Assembly (NCBI GenBank): GCA_000955795.1
Contig: JYOB01000017.1
Span: 62,001 to 126,000, forward strand
Source: Burkholderiaceae bacterium 26
Lineage (GTDB): Bacteria; Pseudomonadota; Gammaproteobacteria; Burkholderiales; Burkholderiaceae
Length of the DNA stretch: 64,000 nucleotides
Reading direction: 5' to 3'
Part shown: piece by piece, positions 9,071 to 17,979 of the stretch
How the letters are laid out: every line of letters starts with the position of its first letter
Position numbering within the stretch: position 1 is the stretch's first letter
Made by a program: the position numbers and the translations under genes
The notes under the pieces: generated by a model
Database searches by the model: none
Seen by the model: only the letters and a program-made list of their open reading frames with translations
Told to the model about the DNA's origin: nothing

Positions 9071-10273
9071 CTATGGCTGTGTCAGCCGGCGCGAATTCGC
9101 ATCCGTCCGGAACACGATCGGCACTTCGCCGGTGCGCGTGTCCCGCATCTGCCCGAACCCGTTCATCGCAGCCATCCGGCCTTGCAGCACCACCTTCTGC
9201 AGCGCGCCGTGATCTGCCGACTTTCCACATACCGGGTCCGTGCGTGTCGCATCGCCCGTCAACAGGTACGCCTGACAGCGGCAGCCGCCGGCATCTTCCT
9301 CGCGCGATTCGCATGACTGGCATGGCTCCGGCATCCAGTGCGTGCCGCGAAAGCGTTGGAAGGCGTCGCTGCTTCGCCAGATGTCGCGCAGCGGCTGGCT
9401 GAGCACGTTCGGCAGCTCCAGCCCCGGCAGCATGCGCGCCGAGTGGCAGGGCAGCGCAACGCCATCCGGAGCGATGCCGAGGAATGTGGTACCCCAGCCG
9501 TTCATGCACTTCTTCGGGCGCTGCTCGAAGTAGTCCGGCACGACGTAAAGCAATTGGCATCGGCTGCCGATGCGGGTCCGGTAGTCGTTCACGACAGCCT
9601 CGGCGTCGCGCAGTTGCTCCAGGGTGGGCATCAGCGCCAGGCGGTTCTCCCATGCCCAGCCGTAGTACTGCGTGTTGGCGAGTTCAAGGTATTCGGCGCC
9701 GATCTCCAGCGCCATGTCGATGATTGCGCCCACGTGCGGCAGGTTATGCCGGTGCATCACGCAGTTCATCACCATCGGATAACCGTGGGCCTTGATCAAA
9801 TCCGCCACGCGGCGCTTCAAGTCGAAGGTGCGCGTGCTCGACAGAAAGTCGTTCATCTCGCGCGTGGAGTCCTGGAACGACAACTGGATGTGGTCGAGCC
9901 CCGCCGCCCGCAACGCCCCAAGCCGCGCATCGGTCAGGCCTACCCCGGACGTCACGAGGTTCACGTAGAACCCGAGCCCATGCGCATGCGCGACCAGCGT
10001 TTCGAGATCCTTGCGCAATAGCGGCTCGCCGCCCGACAGCCCGAGCTGCACCGCACCCAGGGCCCGAGCCTGGGTGAACACATCGCACCACTGCTCGGTA
10101 GTGAGTTCCCGATCGTGCCGCGTGTAGTCCACCGGGTTGGAACAGAAGGCGCAATGCAGCGGGCAGCGATAGGTCAGCTCGGCCAGCAGCCAGAGCGGCG
10201 GACCGGGCATCGGCGTGGCGGCCGGCGCCAGCAGCGAATCGGCCTCAAACGAGCCAGCCGCGTTCAAGTGCAT
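9071..10273 (-). CDS. pqqE: PqqE, radical SAM glutamate-tyrosine cross-linking enzyme
   Basis: A 400-residue radical SAM/SPASM enzyme that forms the Glu-Tyr carbon-carbon bond in the PqqA peptide, the first committed step of PQQ synthesis. The radical SAM cluster motif is C-PLH-C-AF-C close to the N-terminus. The SPASM auxiliary-cluster cysteines lie in the C-terminal third (ending CESREEDAGGCRCQ and DPVCG). The ATG at 10273 (MHLNAAG) is preferred; it overlaps pqqD by 29 nt. A longer start at 10318 would overlap still more. It is the last gene of pqqABCDE before a strong terminator. Confidence 0.95.
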   Translation of the reverse strand: MHLNAAGSFEADSLLAPAATPMPGPPLWLLAELTYRCPLHCAFCSNPVDYTRHDRELTTEQWCDVFTQARALGAVQLGLSGGEPLLRKDLETLVAHAHGLGFYVNLVTSGVGLTDARLGALRAAGLDHIQLSFQDSTREMNDFLSSTRTFDLKRRVADLIKAHGYPMVMNCVMHRHNLPHVGAIIDMALEIGAEYLELANTQYYGWAWENRLALMPTLEQLRDAEAVVNDYRTRIGSRCQLLYVVPDYFEQRPKKCMNGWGTTFLGIAPDGVALPCHSARMLPGLELPNVLSQPLRDIWRSSDAFQRFRGTHWMPEPCQSCESREEDAGGCRCQAYLLTGDATRTDPVCGKSADHGALQKVVLQGRMAAMNGFGQMRDTRTGEVPIVFRTDANSRRLTQP

Positions 10274-10517
10274 GTTTGACAAAGGCGTGGACCTCCGGAG
10301 CGATGCCCTGCACGCCAAAGGCGGATTGCAGGTCGTCGATCAGCATGTCGAGGGTATGGGCACCGTCGCAGCGCTGCAGGATCGCAGCGGCGCTGTCATT
10401 GAGGGTGACCATGCCCTCGGGGTACAGCAGTACCCAGCTCTGCTGCATGTCTTCCCATTGCAGCCGGAAGGTCCGGTGCAGCATGGGGTGGGCCGGATCA
10501 GGCAAGGGAGGGCTCAT
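10245..10517 (-). CDS. pqqD: PqqD, peptide chaperone for PqqA
   Basis: A 90-residue PqqD that binds PqqA and presents it to PqqE. It shows the family features [30 protein letters not shown] and the C-terminal ALERGWL. The start at 10517 ([11 protein letters not shown]) overlaps the end of pqqC by 20 nt. Its own end overlaps pqqE by 29 nt, so it is translated in a tightly coupled chain. It is a separate protein here, not fused to pqqC or pqqE as in some bacteria. Confidence 0.94.
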   Translation of the reverse strand: MSPPLPDPAHPMLHRTFRLQWEDMQQSWVLLYPEGMVTLNDSAAAILQRCDGAHTLDMLIDDLQSAFGVQGIAPEVHAFVKHALERGWLV

Positions 10518-11208
10518 GTGCGTGGGCCTGTTGGATGGCATCGAGCATCGACCAGAGGATGTCGAGCTTGAACTGCAGGATGTCCAGCGCACGCTGTTGC
10601 TGCTCGGGCGTGCGGAAGTAGTCGAGTGTCACGCGCAGGCCGTGCTCGACGTCGCGCGAGGCCAGCGGAATGCGTGAGCGGAAGTACGCCAGCCCTTCTG
10701 GCTGCACCCACGGATAGTGATCGGGCCAGCCGGCCAGCCGTTCCTTGTGGATGTCCGGCGCAAACATCTCCGTGAGCGACGAGCACACCGCCTCCTGCCA
10801 CGGCGCTCGGCGCGCAAAGTTCACATACGCATCCACCGCAAAGCGCACGCCCGGCAGCAGATGCTGGTGAGACCACAGTGCGTCGCGCGTCAGGCCCACG
10901 GCTTCGCCCAGCCGCACCCAACTCTCGATGCCGCCGGGGCGCGCATCGTCGCCATCGTGATCATGAATGCGGACGATCCACTCGCGCCGCGTTGCCCGGT
11001 CAGGGCAGTTGGACAGGATGGCCGCATCCTTGAGCGGGATGTTGACCTGGTAGTAGAACCGGTTCGCAACCCACGTGCGGATTTCCTCTGGCGTGCATTC
11101 GCCGGCGCGCATGCGCAGGTTGAATGGATGATGGATGTGATAGCCCGCCTGCTTCGCGCGCAACCGCGCTTCGAAGTCTTCGGCCGTCCACGCAACAGGA
11201 TGTGTCAT
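10498..11208 (-). CDS. pqqC: PqqC, pyrroloquinoline-quinone synthase
   Basis: A 236-residue cofactorless oxidase that closes the final ring and oxidises the intermediate to PQQ in the cytosol. Strong family signatures are [32 protein letters not shown] and IHDHDG. The length is close to the usual 235-255 residues. Its start overlaps the pqqB stop by 4 nt (ATGA) and its end overlaps pqqD. Confidence 0.96.
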   Translation of the reverse strand: MTHPVAWTAEDFEARLRAKQAGYHIHHPFNLRMRAGECTPEEIRTWVANRFYYQVNIPLKDAAILSNCPDRATRREWIVRIHDHDGDDARPGGIESWVRLGEAVGLTRDALWSHQHLLPGVRFAVDAYVNFARRAPWQEAVCSSLTEMFAPDIHKERLAGWPDHYPWVQPEGLAYFRSRIPLASRDVEHGLRVTLDYFRTPEQQQRALDILQFKLDILWSMLDAIQQAHAHEPSLA

Positions 11209-12122
11209 AGCGAGATTTCCATGCCGTCGTAAGCCACCTCGATGCCGTGCGCCTCCAACTCGCGGCGCTGCGGCGAGTCTTCATCGAGGATCGGGTTGGT
11301 GTTGTTGATATGAATGAGCACCTTGCGCTTTGCGGGCAACTGGTCGAGCACTTCGATCATGCCGCCCGGGCCCGATTGCGCGAGGTGGCCCATGTCGGCT
11401 GCCGTCTTGGTGGAAAAACCAAGCGAGAGCATCTCGTCGTCTTGCCAGCAGGTGCCGTCCACCAGCACCACGTCGGCCGCGCCCATTTCGTCGAATACAT
11501 GTGGTTCGACGCGGGCAAGGCCGGGCGCGTAGAACGCCCGCCGGCCGCTCTTTCTGTCGACGATGCGCAAGCCGATGTTGTCGCCCACGCGGCGCGCGTT
11601 GCGGCTGGGTGAGTAGGGCGGCGCCTTGCTCTCCAGCGGGATCGCCGTCAACGCCACATCGTCGAGCGGAGGCACCGAAAACGCCGTGCCGTCCAGCGCC
11701 AGCGCGCGCGTGTCGAGCCCGCAGTAGTGCGACAACATGCGTGTGAGCGGGAATGCGGTGGACAGATCGCTGATGACGGCCGCGCTGGCATAGACGGGCA
11801 GCGCTTGCCGATGCTCGCGCAGCATCAGCAAGCCGGTCACGTGGTCGATCTGCGCATCGATCAGCACGACGCCCACGATGCCCGTATCACGCGGCGCGCG
11901 TGCGGGTTGCAGCGCCGGTGAACTGCGCAGTTGCGCGAGGATGTCCGGCGAGGCATTCACCACGATCCAGTTGTGTTGGCCGTCGCCGAGTGCGATGGAC
12001 GACTGCGTGCGCGGAGTGGCACGCACGGTGCCGCGCCGCACGCCATCGCAGTTGCGACAGTTGCAGTTCCACTGTGGGAAACCGCCGCCGGCGGCCGAGC
12101 CGAGAACCCTGAGTATTGTCAT
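11205..12122 (-). CDS. pqqB: PqqB, metallo-hydrolase-fold PQQ biosynthesis protein
   Basis: A 305-residue beta-lactamase-fold protein needed for PQQ production. It is reported to act as an iron-dependent tyrosine hydroxylase on the processed Glu-Tyr unit. It shows the N-terminal [16 protein letters not shown] motif with the cysteine cluster and the later [13 protein letters not shown] and [11 protein letters not shown] blocks. It lies 143 nt after pqqA, separated by an intrinsic terminator, and overlaps pqqC by ATGA. Confidence 0.96.
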   Translation of the reverse strand: MTILRVLGSAAGGGFPQWNCNCRNCDGVRRGTVRATPRTQSSIALGDGQHNWIVVNASPDILAQLRSSPALQPARAPRDTGIVGVVLIDAQIDHVTGLLMLREHRQALPVYASAAVISDLSTAFPLTRMLSHYCGLDTRALALDGTAFSVPPLDDVALTAIPLESKAPPYSPSRNARRVGDNIGLRIVDRKSGRRAFYAPGLARVEPHVFDEMGAADVVLVDGTCWQDDEMLSLGFSTKTAADMGHLAQSGPGGMIEVLDQLPAKRKVLIHINNTNPILDEDSPQRRELEAHGIEVAYDGMEISL

Positions 12123-12201
12123 GATGCAAATCCAACGTGTCGGGCGGATTGAGCAAGAAGTCGGCCAGGGGATGGCGAAAAGGCATGCAAGCCGCGAGCC
12201 G

Positions 12202-12233
12202 AAAAAAAAGCCCGCCGTGAAGAACCGGCGGGC
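12202..12233 (-). terminator. Intrinsic terminator between pqqA and pqqB (attenuator)
   Basis: On the minus strand GCCCGCCG pairs with CGGCGGGC (12210-12217 with 12226-12233) around an 8-base loop and is followed by eight T (12202-12209). It sits inside the pqq operon after pqqA, so partial read-through would give much more pqqA than pqqBCDE message. Confidence 0.88.
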
Positions 12234-12265
12234 CTGTGGAGCCTTACGTGCTCAGCCGCGCAGCA

Positions 12266-12340
12266 TCAGCGGTTGGCGATGTACATGGTGATTTCGAACC
12301 CGAGTCGCAGTTCGGTATAGGCGGGCGTTGTCCAGTTCAT
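12266..12340 (-). CDS. pqqA: PqqA, precursor peptide of PQQ
   Basis: A 24-residue peptide encoded just upstream of pqqB, easily missed because of its size. It begins [11 protein letters not shown] and ends EITMYIANR. The Glu at position 16 and Tyr at position 20, in the conserved E-x3-Y spacing, become the carbon skeleton of PQQ. A strong AGGAGGAGAC ribosome-binding site lies immediately before the ATG (12341-12350). The terminator following it suggests the peptide is made in excess. Confidence 0.97.
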   Translation of the reverse strand: MNWTTPAYTELRLGFEITMYIANR

Positions 12341-12444
12341 GTCTCCTCCTTGAGGGTTGGCATAGTTAGTGAGTGCACTGCGTTGTTCAGCGGCTGACGC
12401 AGGCGTTTGCCGAACACAGCCGCGTCGTCATCAAGGCAACATCC

Positions 12445-13389
12445 ATGCCCACTTCCGACTGGCCAACCACCTCCGCCCGCCTCAACCTGCGTACGCCCGA
12501 CAGCCATTGCCTGCATGTGCGCCAATGCGGGCACGACAGCGGTGAGCCGTGGCTGGTGCTGCACGGCGGCCCGGGCAGCGGTTGTGCGCCCTCGATGGCC
12601 GCGTGGTTCGATCCGCTGCTGCATCGCGCCGTGCTCCCGGACCAGCGCGGCGCCGGGCGCTCACGACCGGCCGGCACGCTACGGCGTAATACGGTGACGG
12701 CGCTGCTGGCCGATCTTGAGCAACTGCGCGTCGCACTTGGCATTGAGCGCTGGGGCGTGGTCGGCGGCTCATGGGGCGCAGCGCTCGCGCTGGCCTACGC
12801 CGATCGCTTTCCCGATGCCGTATCGGCGCTGGTGCTGCGCGGCGCTTTCCTGACCGGTTTCGACGATGTGCAGGCGCTGTTCAACGCGCGCGGCGCTGGC
12901 CGTGATCTCTTGCGGAGCGTCGACGGGCGCGGCGAGGGTTTTCCCGCGGCCCGTGGTCGCCTTCTCGTTGCAACAGACATGTTGCAGCCTGGTACAACTG
13001 TTCAGAAATTGAACATCGTCAGGGCGTGGCAGCGTGCGGAACATCGGCTGTTGGGTCTGCCGCCGCAGACACGTCGCCAAACATGGCAGCAGCGCATGGC
13101 CCTCGTACGCAAGTATCAGTTGCAGGCGCATTACCTGTATCGGCGGGCGGGGCTTGGGAAATCAGCGTTGCTGCGGGCGGCTGCGCGTATTGGCGCGAGG
13201 GGATTGCCGGTGACGCTGCTGCATGGGCGGGAAGACAACGTTTGCCGCCCCCGGAATGCGCTGCGATTGTCTGCAGCGATACCGCATGCGCGGTTGGTGT
13301 GGGTGCCGGGTGGGCACCTGGCGGTAGGGGAGATGGCGAAAGCGCTGGGCGCTGCCATCCGTGCATCGGCGTGGTCAGTCGCTGTCTGA
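12445..13389 (+). CDS. Alpha/beta hydrolase, prolyl-aminopeptidase (S33) type
   Basis: About 314 residues with the proline iminopeptidase plan: HGGPGSG oxyanion loop, DQRGAGRS, nucleophile elbow GGSWGAALALAYADRFP, catalytic Asp in HGREDN and His in GGHLAVGE. Family members cut N-terminal proline from peptides. The gene starts close to and divergent from pqqA and overlaps the regulator's 3' end by 15 nt. PQQ synthesis needs proteolysis of cross-linked PqqA, and no pqqF/pqqG-type protease is visible nearby, so a processing role is conceivable but unproven. The ATG at 12445 is favoured; a GTG at 12373 is also in frame. Confidence 0.8.
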   Translation: MPTSDWPTTSARLNLRTPDSHCLHVRQCGHDSGEPWLVLHGGPGSGCAPSMAAWFDPLLHRAVLPDQRGAGRSRPAGTLRRNTVTALLADLEQLRVALGIERWGVVGGSWGAALALAYADRFPDAVSALVLRGAFLTGFDDVQALFNARGAGRDLLRSVDGRGEGFPAARGRLLVATDMLQPGTTVQKLNIVRAWQRAEHRLLGLPPQTRRQTWQQRMALVRKYQLQAHYLYRRAGLGKSALLRAAARIGARGLPVTLLHGREDNVCRPRNALRLSAAIPHARLVWVPGGHLAVGEMAKALGAAIRASAWSVAV

Positions 13390-15393
13390 GGGCAAGCCGC
13401 CGGCTTCGTCGATCCTGCGATAGATCGTGTTGCGTGAAATGCCGAGCGCCTTTGCTGCAGCGGAGATGTTGCCGTTGTGCGCCTTCACGGCCGCCATGAT
13501 CGTCATGCTTTCCACATCGGCCAGCCGCTTAGGCTGGGAGCCGCCCACGCTTTGAGTGACGGGCGGCACAGCCGCTGTCGGTGCCACCGCGTTTTCTGCA
13601 GCCGGCTGATCGCCATGGCGCGCCTGCCAGTCTTCAAGAAAATCGTCAGGCAGATGGTCTTCGGTGATCTCTGGCGCGCCTTCGGCCATCAGCCGGGCGG
13701 TGCGCAGTAGATTGCCGAGCTGGCGGATGTTGCCGGGCCAGTGGTAGCTGCGGAACTTCTGCATCACGGCTTCGCTGATGGGGGGCGCGTCGGCCTGTTC
13801 GAGCTTCAGCAGCTTGTCGGCCACGACGTCCAGGTCGGTGCGCTCGCGCAATGCCGGCAGGCGCACGACCAGGCCGTTGAGGCGGTAGTACAGGTCTTCG
13901 CGGAACTGCCCGCTGGCCACCATCTCGCGCATGTTGCGGTGCGTCGCGCACACGACCGTCACATCCACCTGGATCAGCTTGTTGCTGCCCAGCGGCGAGA
14001 CCGCACGCTCTTGCAGGGCGCGCAGCAGCCGCGCCTGCAGGTGCAGCGGCATGTCGCCGATCTCGTCGAGGAAGAGCGTGCCGCCGTTGGCCAGCACCAT
14101 CTTGCCGATGCCGCCCTTCTTGCGCGCGCCGGTAAAGGCACCTTCTTCGTAGCCGAACAACTCGGATTCAATGAGCGCTTCCGGAATCGACGCGCAATTC
14201 ACGGCGATGAAGGGGCCGGCGTGGCGCGGGCTGTCGGCGTGGATGGCACGCGCGAGCAATTCCTTGCCGGTGCCGGTTTCGCCCAGAACCATGACAGGGA
14301 TGTCCTTGCCGATGACCTTGCGCAGCTTGCCGATCACGGTCTGGATCTGCGCATCGCCGGTATCCAGTGCCTCCAGGCTTGCCGGTTGCCGCGATGGCTC
14401 GATGTAGGCCCGGCGCGGCGCCGTGTCGTGGTCGGTCGAACGTTCTGCGCTCATTGCGCCGCCCACCATGCGGTTGGCCGGCCGCTTCCATTCGACGCGA
14501 GCAAATACCTTCACGCCGCTGGGCAGCTGCAACTGCACGATGCCTGCCGCCGCGGTGCGTTCCCGGTCGATCAACTGCGACATCGACAGTCCGAACAGCG
14601 ACGAAAAGGTATGTGCTTGAAGCGCGCGGATCGACAGGCCGAGCTGGAACTCGCCACTGCGGTTGGCCGACAGGAAGCGCCCCGCCGGCGTGAAGGCCGC
14701 AATTCCTTCGACCAGCGTGCCGATGAATTCCGGACGCGAGTGGAAGTGGATGCACACCACGTCCTGGAACGTGTTGGCAAACAGCTGGTTCTCGATCATC
14801 TGGGCCGACATGCGCACCAGCGCCATGGTGTGCTTGTGGAAGCCACGATGATCGCCCGTCACATCGAGCGCACCCACGGTGGCGCCGTACGGATCAAAGA
14901 TCGGCGCACACGAGCAGGTGAGGAACTGGTTGGCTTCGAGGTAGTGCTCCGAGCCGTGGACCAGCGTGGGCTTGCCGTCGGCCAGCGCCGTGCCGATGGC
15001 GTTGGTGCCACGGCTCGCTTCCGACCACAGCGCGCCCGGCTGCAGGGCTACTTTGCTGGCCTGGGCCAGGAAATCGTCGTCGCCCATCGAATGCAGGATC
15101 AGGCCCGACGTGTCGGTCAGGATCACCATGCTCTGCGTGTTGACGATCTGGCTGTAGAGCGTCTCCATCACGGGCAGCGCGTGCGTGAACAGCGACTGGC
15201 TGCGCTCGATCTCGGTCTTCAGCTCGTTGTGCAGCACCGGGCAGAAGTCGGGCGATTCATAGGGCCGCAGGCCGTACGACTTGGATCGTTCGTGCGATTG
15301 CGCGATCAGTTCGGGCTGATCGTGCGGTGCGTCACCGAGCGTGGCCGGGGCGTTGTCGGAAGCGCGCGTGCCGGCTGCCGCGTGAGGGGTCAT
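13375..15393 (-). CDS. Sigma54-dependent activator, AcoR/ExaE-like
   Basis: A 672-residue enhancer-binding protein. The N-terminal 320 residues include a GAF-type sensory region with [23 protein letters not shown] and [11 protein letters not shown], characteristic of AcoR relatives. The AAA+ domain follows, with Walker A GETGTGKE (371-378), the sigma54-contact loop GAFTGA (418-423) and an R-finger region. A Fis-type helix-turn-helix ends the protein ([15 protein letters not shown]). The start is supported by AGGAG 9-13 nt upstream. Three sigma54 promoters in this window lie before quinoprotein-related genes, making it their likely activator. The inducer (an alcohol or aldehyde) is not shown by the sequence. 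Confidence 0.92.
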   Translation of the reverse strand: MTPHAAAGTRASDNAPATLGDAPHDQPELIAQSHERSKSYGLRPYESPDFCPVLHNELKTEIERSQSLFTHALPVMETLYSQIVNTQSMVILTDTSGLILHSMGDDDFLAQASKVALQPGALWSEASRGTNAIGTALADGKPTLVHGSEHYLEANQFLTCSCAPIFDPYGATVGALDVTGDHRGFHKHTMALVRMSAQMIENQLFANTFQDVVCIHFHSRPEFIGTLVEGIAAFTPAGRFLSANRSGEFQLGLSIRALQAHTFSSLFGLSMSQLIDRERTAAAGIVQLQLPSGVKVFARVEWKRPANRMVGGAMSAERSTDHDTAPRRAYIEPSRQPASLEALDTGDAQIQTVIGKLRKVIGKDIPVMVLGETGTGKELLARAIHADSPRHAGPFIAVNCASIPEALIESELFGYEEGAFTGARKKGGIGKMVLANGGTLFLDEIGDMPLHLQARLLRALQERAVSPLGSNKLIQVDVTVVCATHRNMREMVASGQFREDLYYRLNGLVVRLPALRERTDLDVVADKLLKLEQADAPPISEAVMQKFRSYHWPGNIRQLGNLLRTARLMAEGAPEITEDHLPDDFLEDWQARHGDQPAAENAVAPTAAVPPVTQSVGGSQPKRLADVESMTIMAAVKAHNGNISAAAKALGISRNTIYRRIDEAGGLPSDSD

Positions 15394-15472
15394 GGTGTGT
15401 CTCCTAAAACCTCGCCCGCAATCTGTGTGCGGGTCGGCCGGATCGCCTCAATTAACCAGGGAGCGAACCGGA

Positions 15473-15512
15473 AGTGTTGCGCCATGAAGCAAGACCCTTG
15501 CCAGGGTGTTGC
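15473..15512. promoter_or_regulatory. Candidate activator sites upstream of pedF
   Basis: AGTGTTGCG (15473-15481) and GGTGTTGC (15505-15512) are inverse-complement matches to the GCAACAC words found before the other two sigma54 promoters of the island. They lie about 85-125 bp upstream of the -24 element. Confidence 0.5.
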
Positions 15513-15598
15513 ATTCCTGAGCACCTGTGCCAACCCGTACCTCCGATATCCGGAGCGTTTGGCGGATCTTGGCGGTGTCTCCCGGCAGATTTTCGACT

Positions 15599-15614
15599 TG
15601 GTATGGCTCTTGCA
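15599..15614 (+). promoter_or_regulatory. Sigma54 (-24/-12) promoter for pedF
   Basis: TGGTATGGCTCTTGCA keeps the invariant GG and GC, the TTGCA block and exact spacing, with two changes in the -24 block. Transcription would start near 15626, about 33 nt before the TTG start codon. Confidence 0.68.
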
Positions 15615-15658
15615 GAAATGCCTCCAAAAATCGTTTCAACGACAACAAGGAGACACTC

Positions 15659-16144
15659 TTGAAAACGCCTCAAAACTTGCTCGCGCTGCTTTCTGCCTGC
15701 GCATTTCTGGCCGCGGGATTGCCCGCAACCTCATCCGCTCACGGCGATGTCACGCCGCAGGCCGTAGACACGCACACCTTACCGCAACTCGGCGCCGATT
15801 GGCGTCAGGACAATCCATACCGGACCGGTCCCGCACACGACGAAGCGCTGCGGATCGGCTCCTCCGGGTTCAACCAGAACTGCGCGCGCTGCCATGGGCT
15901 GGAGGCCATCTCCGGCGGGATCGCCCCCGACCTGCGCAAGCTCGACACCGACTGCATGTCGTTGGCCGATGCCAAGAAGAAGGAAGCCTGCTACGGCGAG
16001 GTGTCGCAATACTTCACCGCCACCGTCCGTCACGGCCGCACCCGTGACGGCCGCGTCTACATGCCGCCGTTTGAGAACGTGCTGACCCAGGAAGCGGTCT
16101 GGGCGATCAAGACGTATCTGGAATCGCGCCGCGTAGAGGACTAG
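15659..16144 (+). CDS. pedF: Cytochrome c-550 PedF
   Basis: A 161-residue periplasmic monoheme cytochrome with a signal peptide ending SSA, heme motif CARCH in the stretch GSSGFNQNCARCHGLEAISGG, and a probable Met ligand in RVYMPPFE. This is the cytochrome c-550 PedF type that takes electrons from PQQ alcohol dehydrogenases. The start is a TTG at 15659, chosen because AAGGAG (15647-15652) lies 6 nt before it and a good signal peptide follows. Longer in-frame starts would pass through the sigma54 promoter. It is divergent from the activator gene. Confidence 0.88.
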   Translation: MKTPQNLLALLSACAFLAAGLPATSSAHGDVTPQAVDTHTLPQLGADWRQDNPYRTGPAHDEALRIGSSGFNQNCARCHGLEAISGGIAPDLRKLDTDCMSLADAKKKEACYGEVSQYFTATVRHGRTRDGRVYMPPFENVLTQEAVWAIKTYLESRRVED

Positions 16145-16243
16145 TAGGTCGGCCTGCCTCAGTTGGCAGCTTGGCGAGCCGGTGCTGTCCCTGCCTTCGT
16201 GTGCATCGGCTCGCTCATTTTTTTTTCCGCCTGGAGATGTCTC

Positions 16244-17125
16244 ATGAACGCCCGTTTTCGGTTGGCTGCGGCCGGAGCTTTTCGCCGCCTTGCCTGCCTC
16301 CTGCTTGCTGCGGCAGCCATGGTGTTGGGCGCCGTGCCGGCACACGCCGACATGGCGAAGATCCGCCAGAGCGGCGCCCTGAAGGTCGCGCTGTACAAGG
16401 GCCTGCCACCGTTCTCCGATAACGTCGGGGGGCAATTCAGCGGCATTGATGTGGCGCTTGCCAATGCGCTCGGCAAGCAGATGGGTCTGTCGGCGTCGTT
16501 GCTGCCCTTTGATGCGGATGACGACGGTATGTCGGGCGACCTGCGCAATATGGTCTGGAAGGGGCATTACCTGGGGTACGGCCCGGCCGACGTGATGCTG
16601 CATGTGCCGGTCGACCCGAATTTCATTCGCCAGAATGGCCAGGTACTGATCTTCGCGCCGTACCTTCGCGAAGGCTACGTGCTGGTGTACGACAGCGAGC
16701 GCGTCGGCAAGGTCAGCAGTTTCGAAGACCTCGCCGGCCAGGCGACTGGCGCCGAGCAGGGATCGGGCGGCGCAAGCGCGCTGCTGTCCAGCGCCAACGG
16801 CGCCCTGCGAGACAAGGTGAAGATCTATCCGGAGGCCAACGAGGCGCTGCGTGCGCTGTTCTCCGGCCAGATTGCCGCGGCAATGGTGACGCGGGCGCAA
16901 TATGAAAGTGCGCTGAAGGCGCAGAATCAATCTGCCACGCGCTTTGTGGCGACCGAGCTGCAGTCGCCGCTGCTGCCTGCCCGTGGCTGGGCGATCGGCA
17001 TGGCCGTCAAGGCGGATCAGCGTGAACTGGCGCAGGCGCTGGAGAGCGCACTCAATGCACTGCGCGCCAGCGGCGAGCTGCAGCGCATCTTTGCGCAATA
17101 CGGCGTGTCGATGGTGGCACCGTAG
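16244..17125 (+). CDS. Quinoprotein-associated periplasmic substrate-binding protein
   Basis: A 293-residue secreted solute-binding-fold protein (signal peptide ending AHA at residue 35) resembling MxaJ-like and other ABC substrate-binding proteins found with PQQ alcohol dehydrogenases. Visible features are LKVALYKGLPPFS, GIDVALANALGKQMG and the ADVMLHVPVDPNF region. The family shares the amino-acid-binding fold, but related proteins are thought to help assemble or activate the dehydrogenase. No permease or ATPase gene is next to it. The ATG at 16244 follows GGAG by 9 nt. It is probably co-transcribed with pedF. Confidence 0.82.
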   Translation: MNARFRLAAAGAFRRLACLLLAAAAMVLGAVPAHADMAKIRQSGALKVALYKGLPPFSDNVGGQFSGIDVALANALGKQMGLSASLLPFDADDDGMSGDLRNMVWKGHYLGYGPADVMLHVPVDPNFIRQNGQVLIFAPYLREGYVLVYDSERVGKVSSFEDLAGQATGAEQGSGGASALLSSANGALRDKVKIYPEANEALRALFSGQIAAAMVTRAQYESALKAQNQSATRFVATELQSPLLPARGWAIGMAVKADQRELAQALESALNALRASGELQRIFAQYGVSMVAP

Positions 17126-17211
17126 GCGCCACCGCCTGCACACGGAGCCGAACGTGTCGACGTACCTGATGCGCTGGCCGTGCGGGCTGCCCGCTCCGGC
17201 CAGCTCACGCG

Positions 17212-17679
17212 CTATGCCTTCTCCGCCGCGGCGTGCTTGGAGGGCAACGCGCTCACGTTGTCGTCAAACTGCGAATCCACAGGGATTTTCGAGAAGTGGT
17301 GGATCTTCGGCGCGTGCGAGTCGTCGACCTGCGCGTCGTGCGGGTCGATGAACGACATTGCCGTGCGGCGCTTGAGCATGTGCGAGTCACGCGCTTGTGA
17401 TTCGCGCCACAGCTCGGCCGTGAACTTGAGACCAGCGCGCAATGCGTGGGCGCTTTCCTGCTTGCCCTTGCGCTGGTCGGAGACGCGCTCGATGCCCTTC
17501 TTGACGACGTCTTCCAGGAACGTGATACGGGCGCGGTAATAGTCCGCGTGCATTTGTGCATCCATCACGCGCTGCTCTGCCTGGTACAGCTCCATGCGCA
17601 ATTCGCTTAGCGCGCGTTCGGCCTGCTTCTCGGGAGAGGGTGCGTGGCTCAAGGCCCAGTTTGCAATCCACCGCAACAT
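17212..17679 (-). CDS. Conserved-looking hypothetical protein with coiled-coil
   Basis: 155 residues from the ATG at 17679, which has AGGAGG about 8 nt upstream. A short amphipathic N-terminus is followed by a long Ala/Glu/Arg-rich helix with coiled-coil character (about residues 15-70: RALSELRMELYQAEQRVMDA). A charged, His/Asp-rich C-terminal half follows. It has no signal peptide, membrane segment or recognised catalytic motif. I do not recognise the family. It is convergent with the quinoprotein-associated binding-protein gene. Confidence 0.7.
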   Translation of the reverse strand: MLRWIANWALSHAPSPEKQAERALSELRMELYQAEQRVMDAQMHADYYRARITFLEDVVKKGIERVSDQRKGKQESAHALRAGLKFTAELWRESQARDSHMLKRRTAMSFIDPHDAQVDDSHAPKIHHFSKIPVDSQFDDNVSALPSKHAAAEKA

Positions 17680-17979
17680 GGTCAAGCCCTCCTGTCTTGC
17701 GGTGTCCGCCGCCGGTGGGAAGACACCGTTCACTGCCCGCGCATTGATCGGAAGTGATCGCCGCTTGCCAAACAGACTAGCAAAAAAACCGGGGCGATTG
17801 CGCTAGTCCACGTGCATGCCTGTTGTGAAAAGGAAGCATGGTCCGTTTGGCTGAGAGGCGCGCGGGCCAAGTTCTGGTCTTATAGGCGGATTGCCTCGTG
17901 CATACAGTTTGCGAGGCAAACGTCACCTGCCTGCGCAAGCGATTGCGCACATGGCGGCGCCCTTTTCTTGGGCGAGACG
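17680..17979. other. Intergenic stretch with one hairpin
   Basis: About 300 nt between two minus-strand genes. TTGCCTCG (17891-17898) pairs perfectly with CGAGGCAA (17912-17919), possibly ending the MipA transcript, though no T run follows. Nothing else is recognised; the promoter for the coiled-coil gene should be here. Confidence 0.4.

Noticed and set aside
13741-16047. 768-codon open frame on the plus strand
   Set aside because: Antisense to the sigma54 activator and then out of frame over pedF; composition is His/Arg/Gln-rich as expected of a GC-rich shadow.
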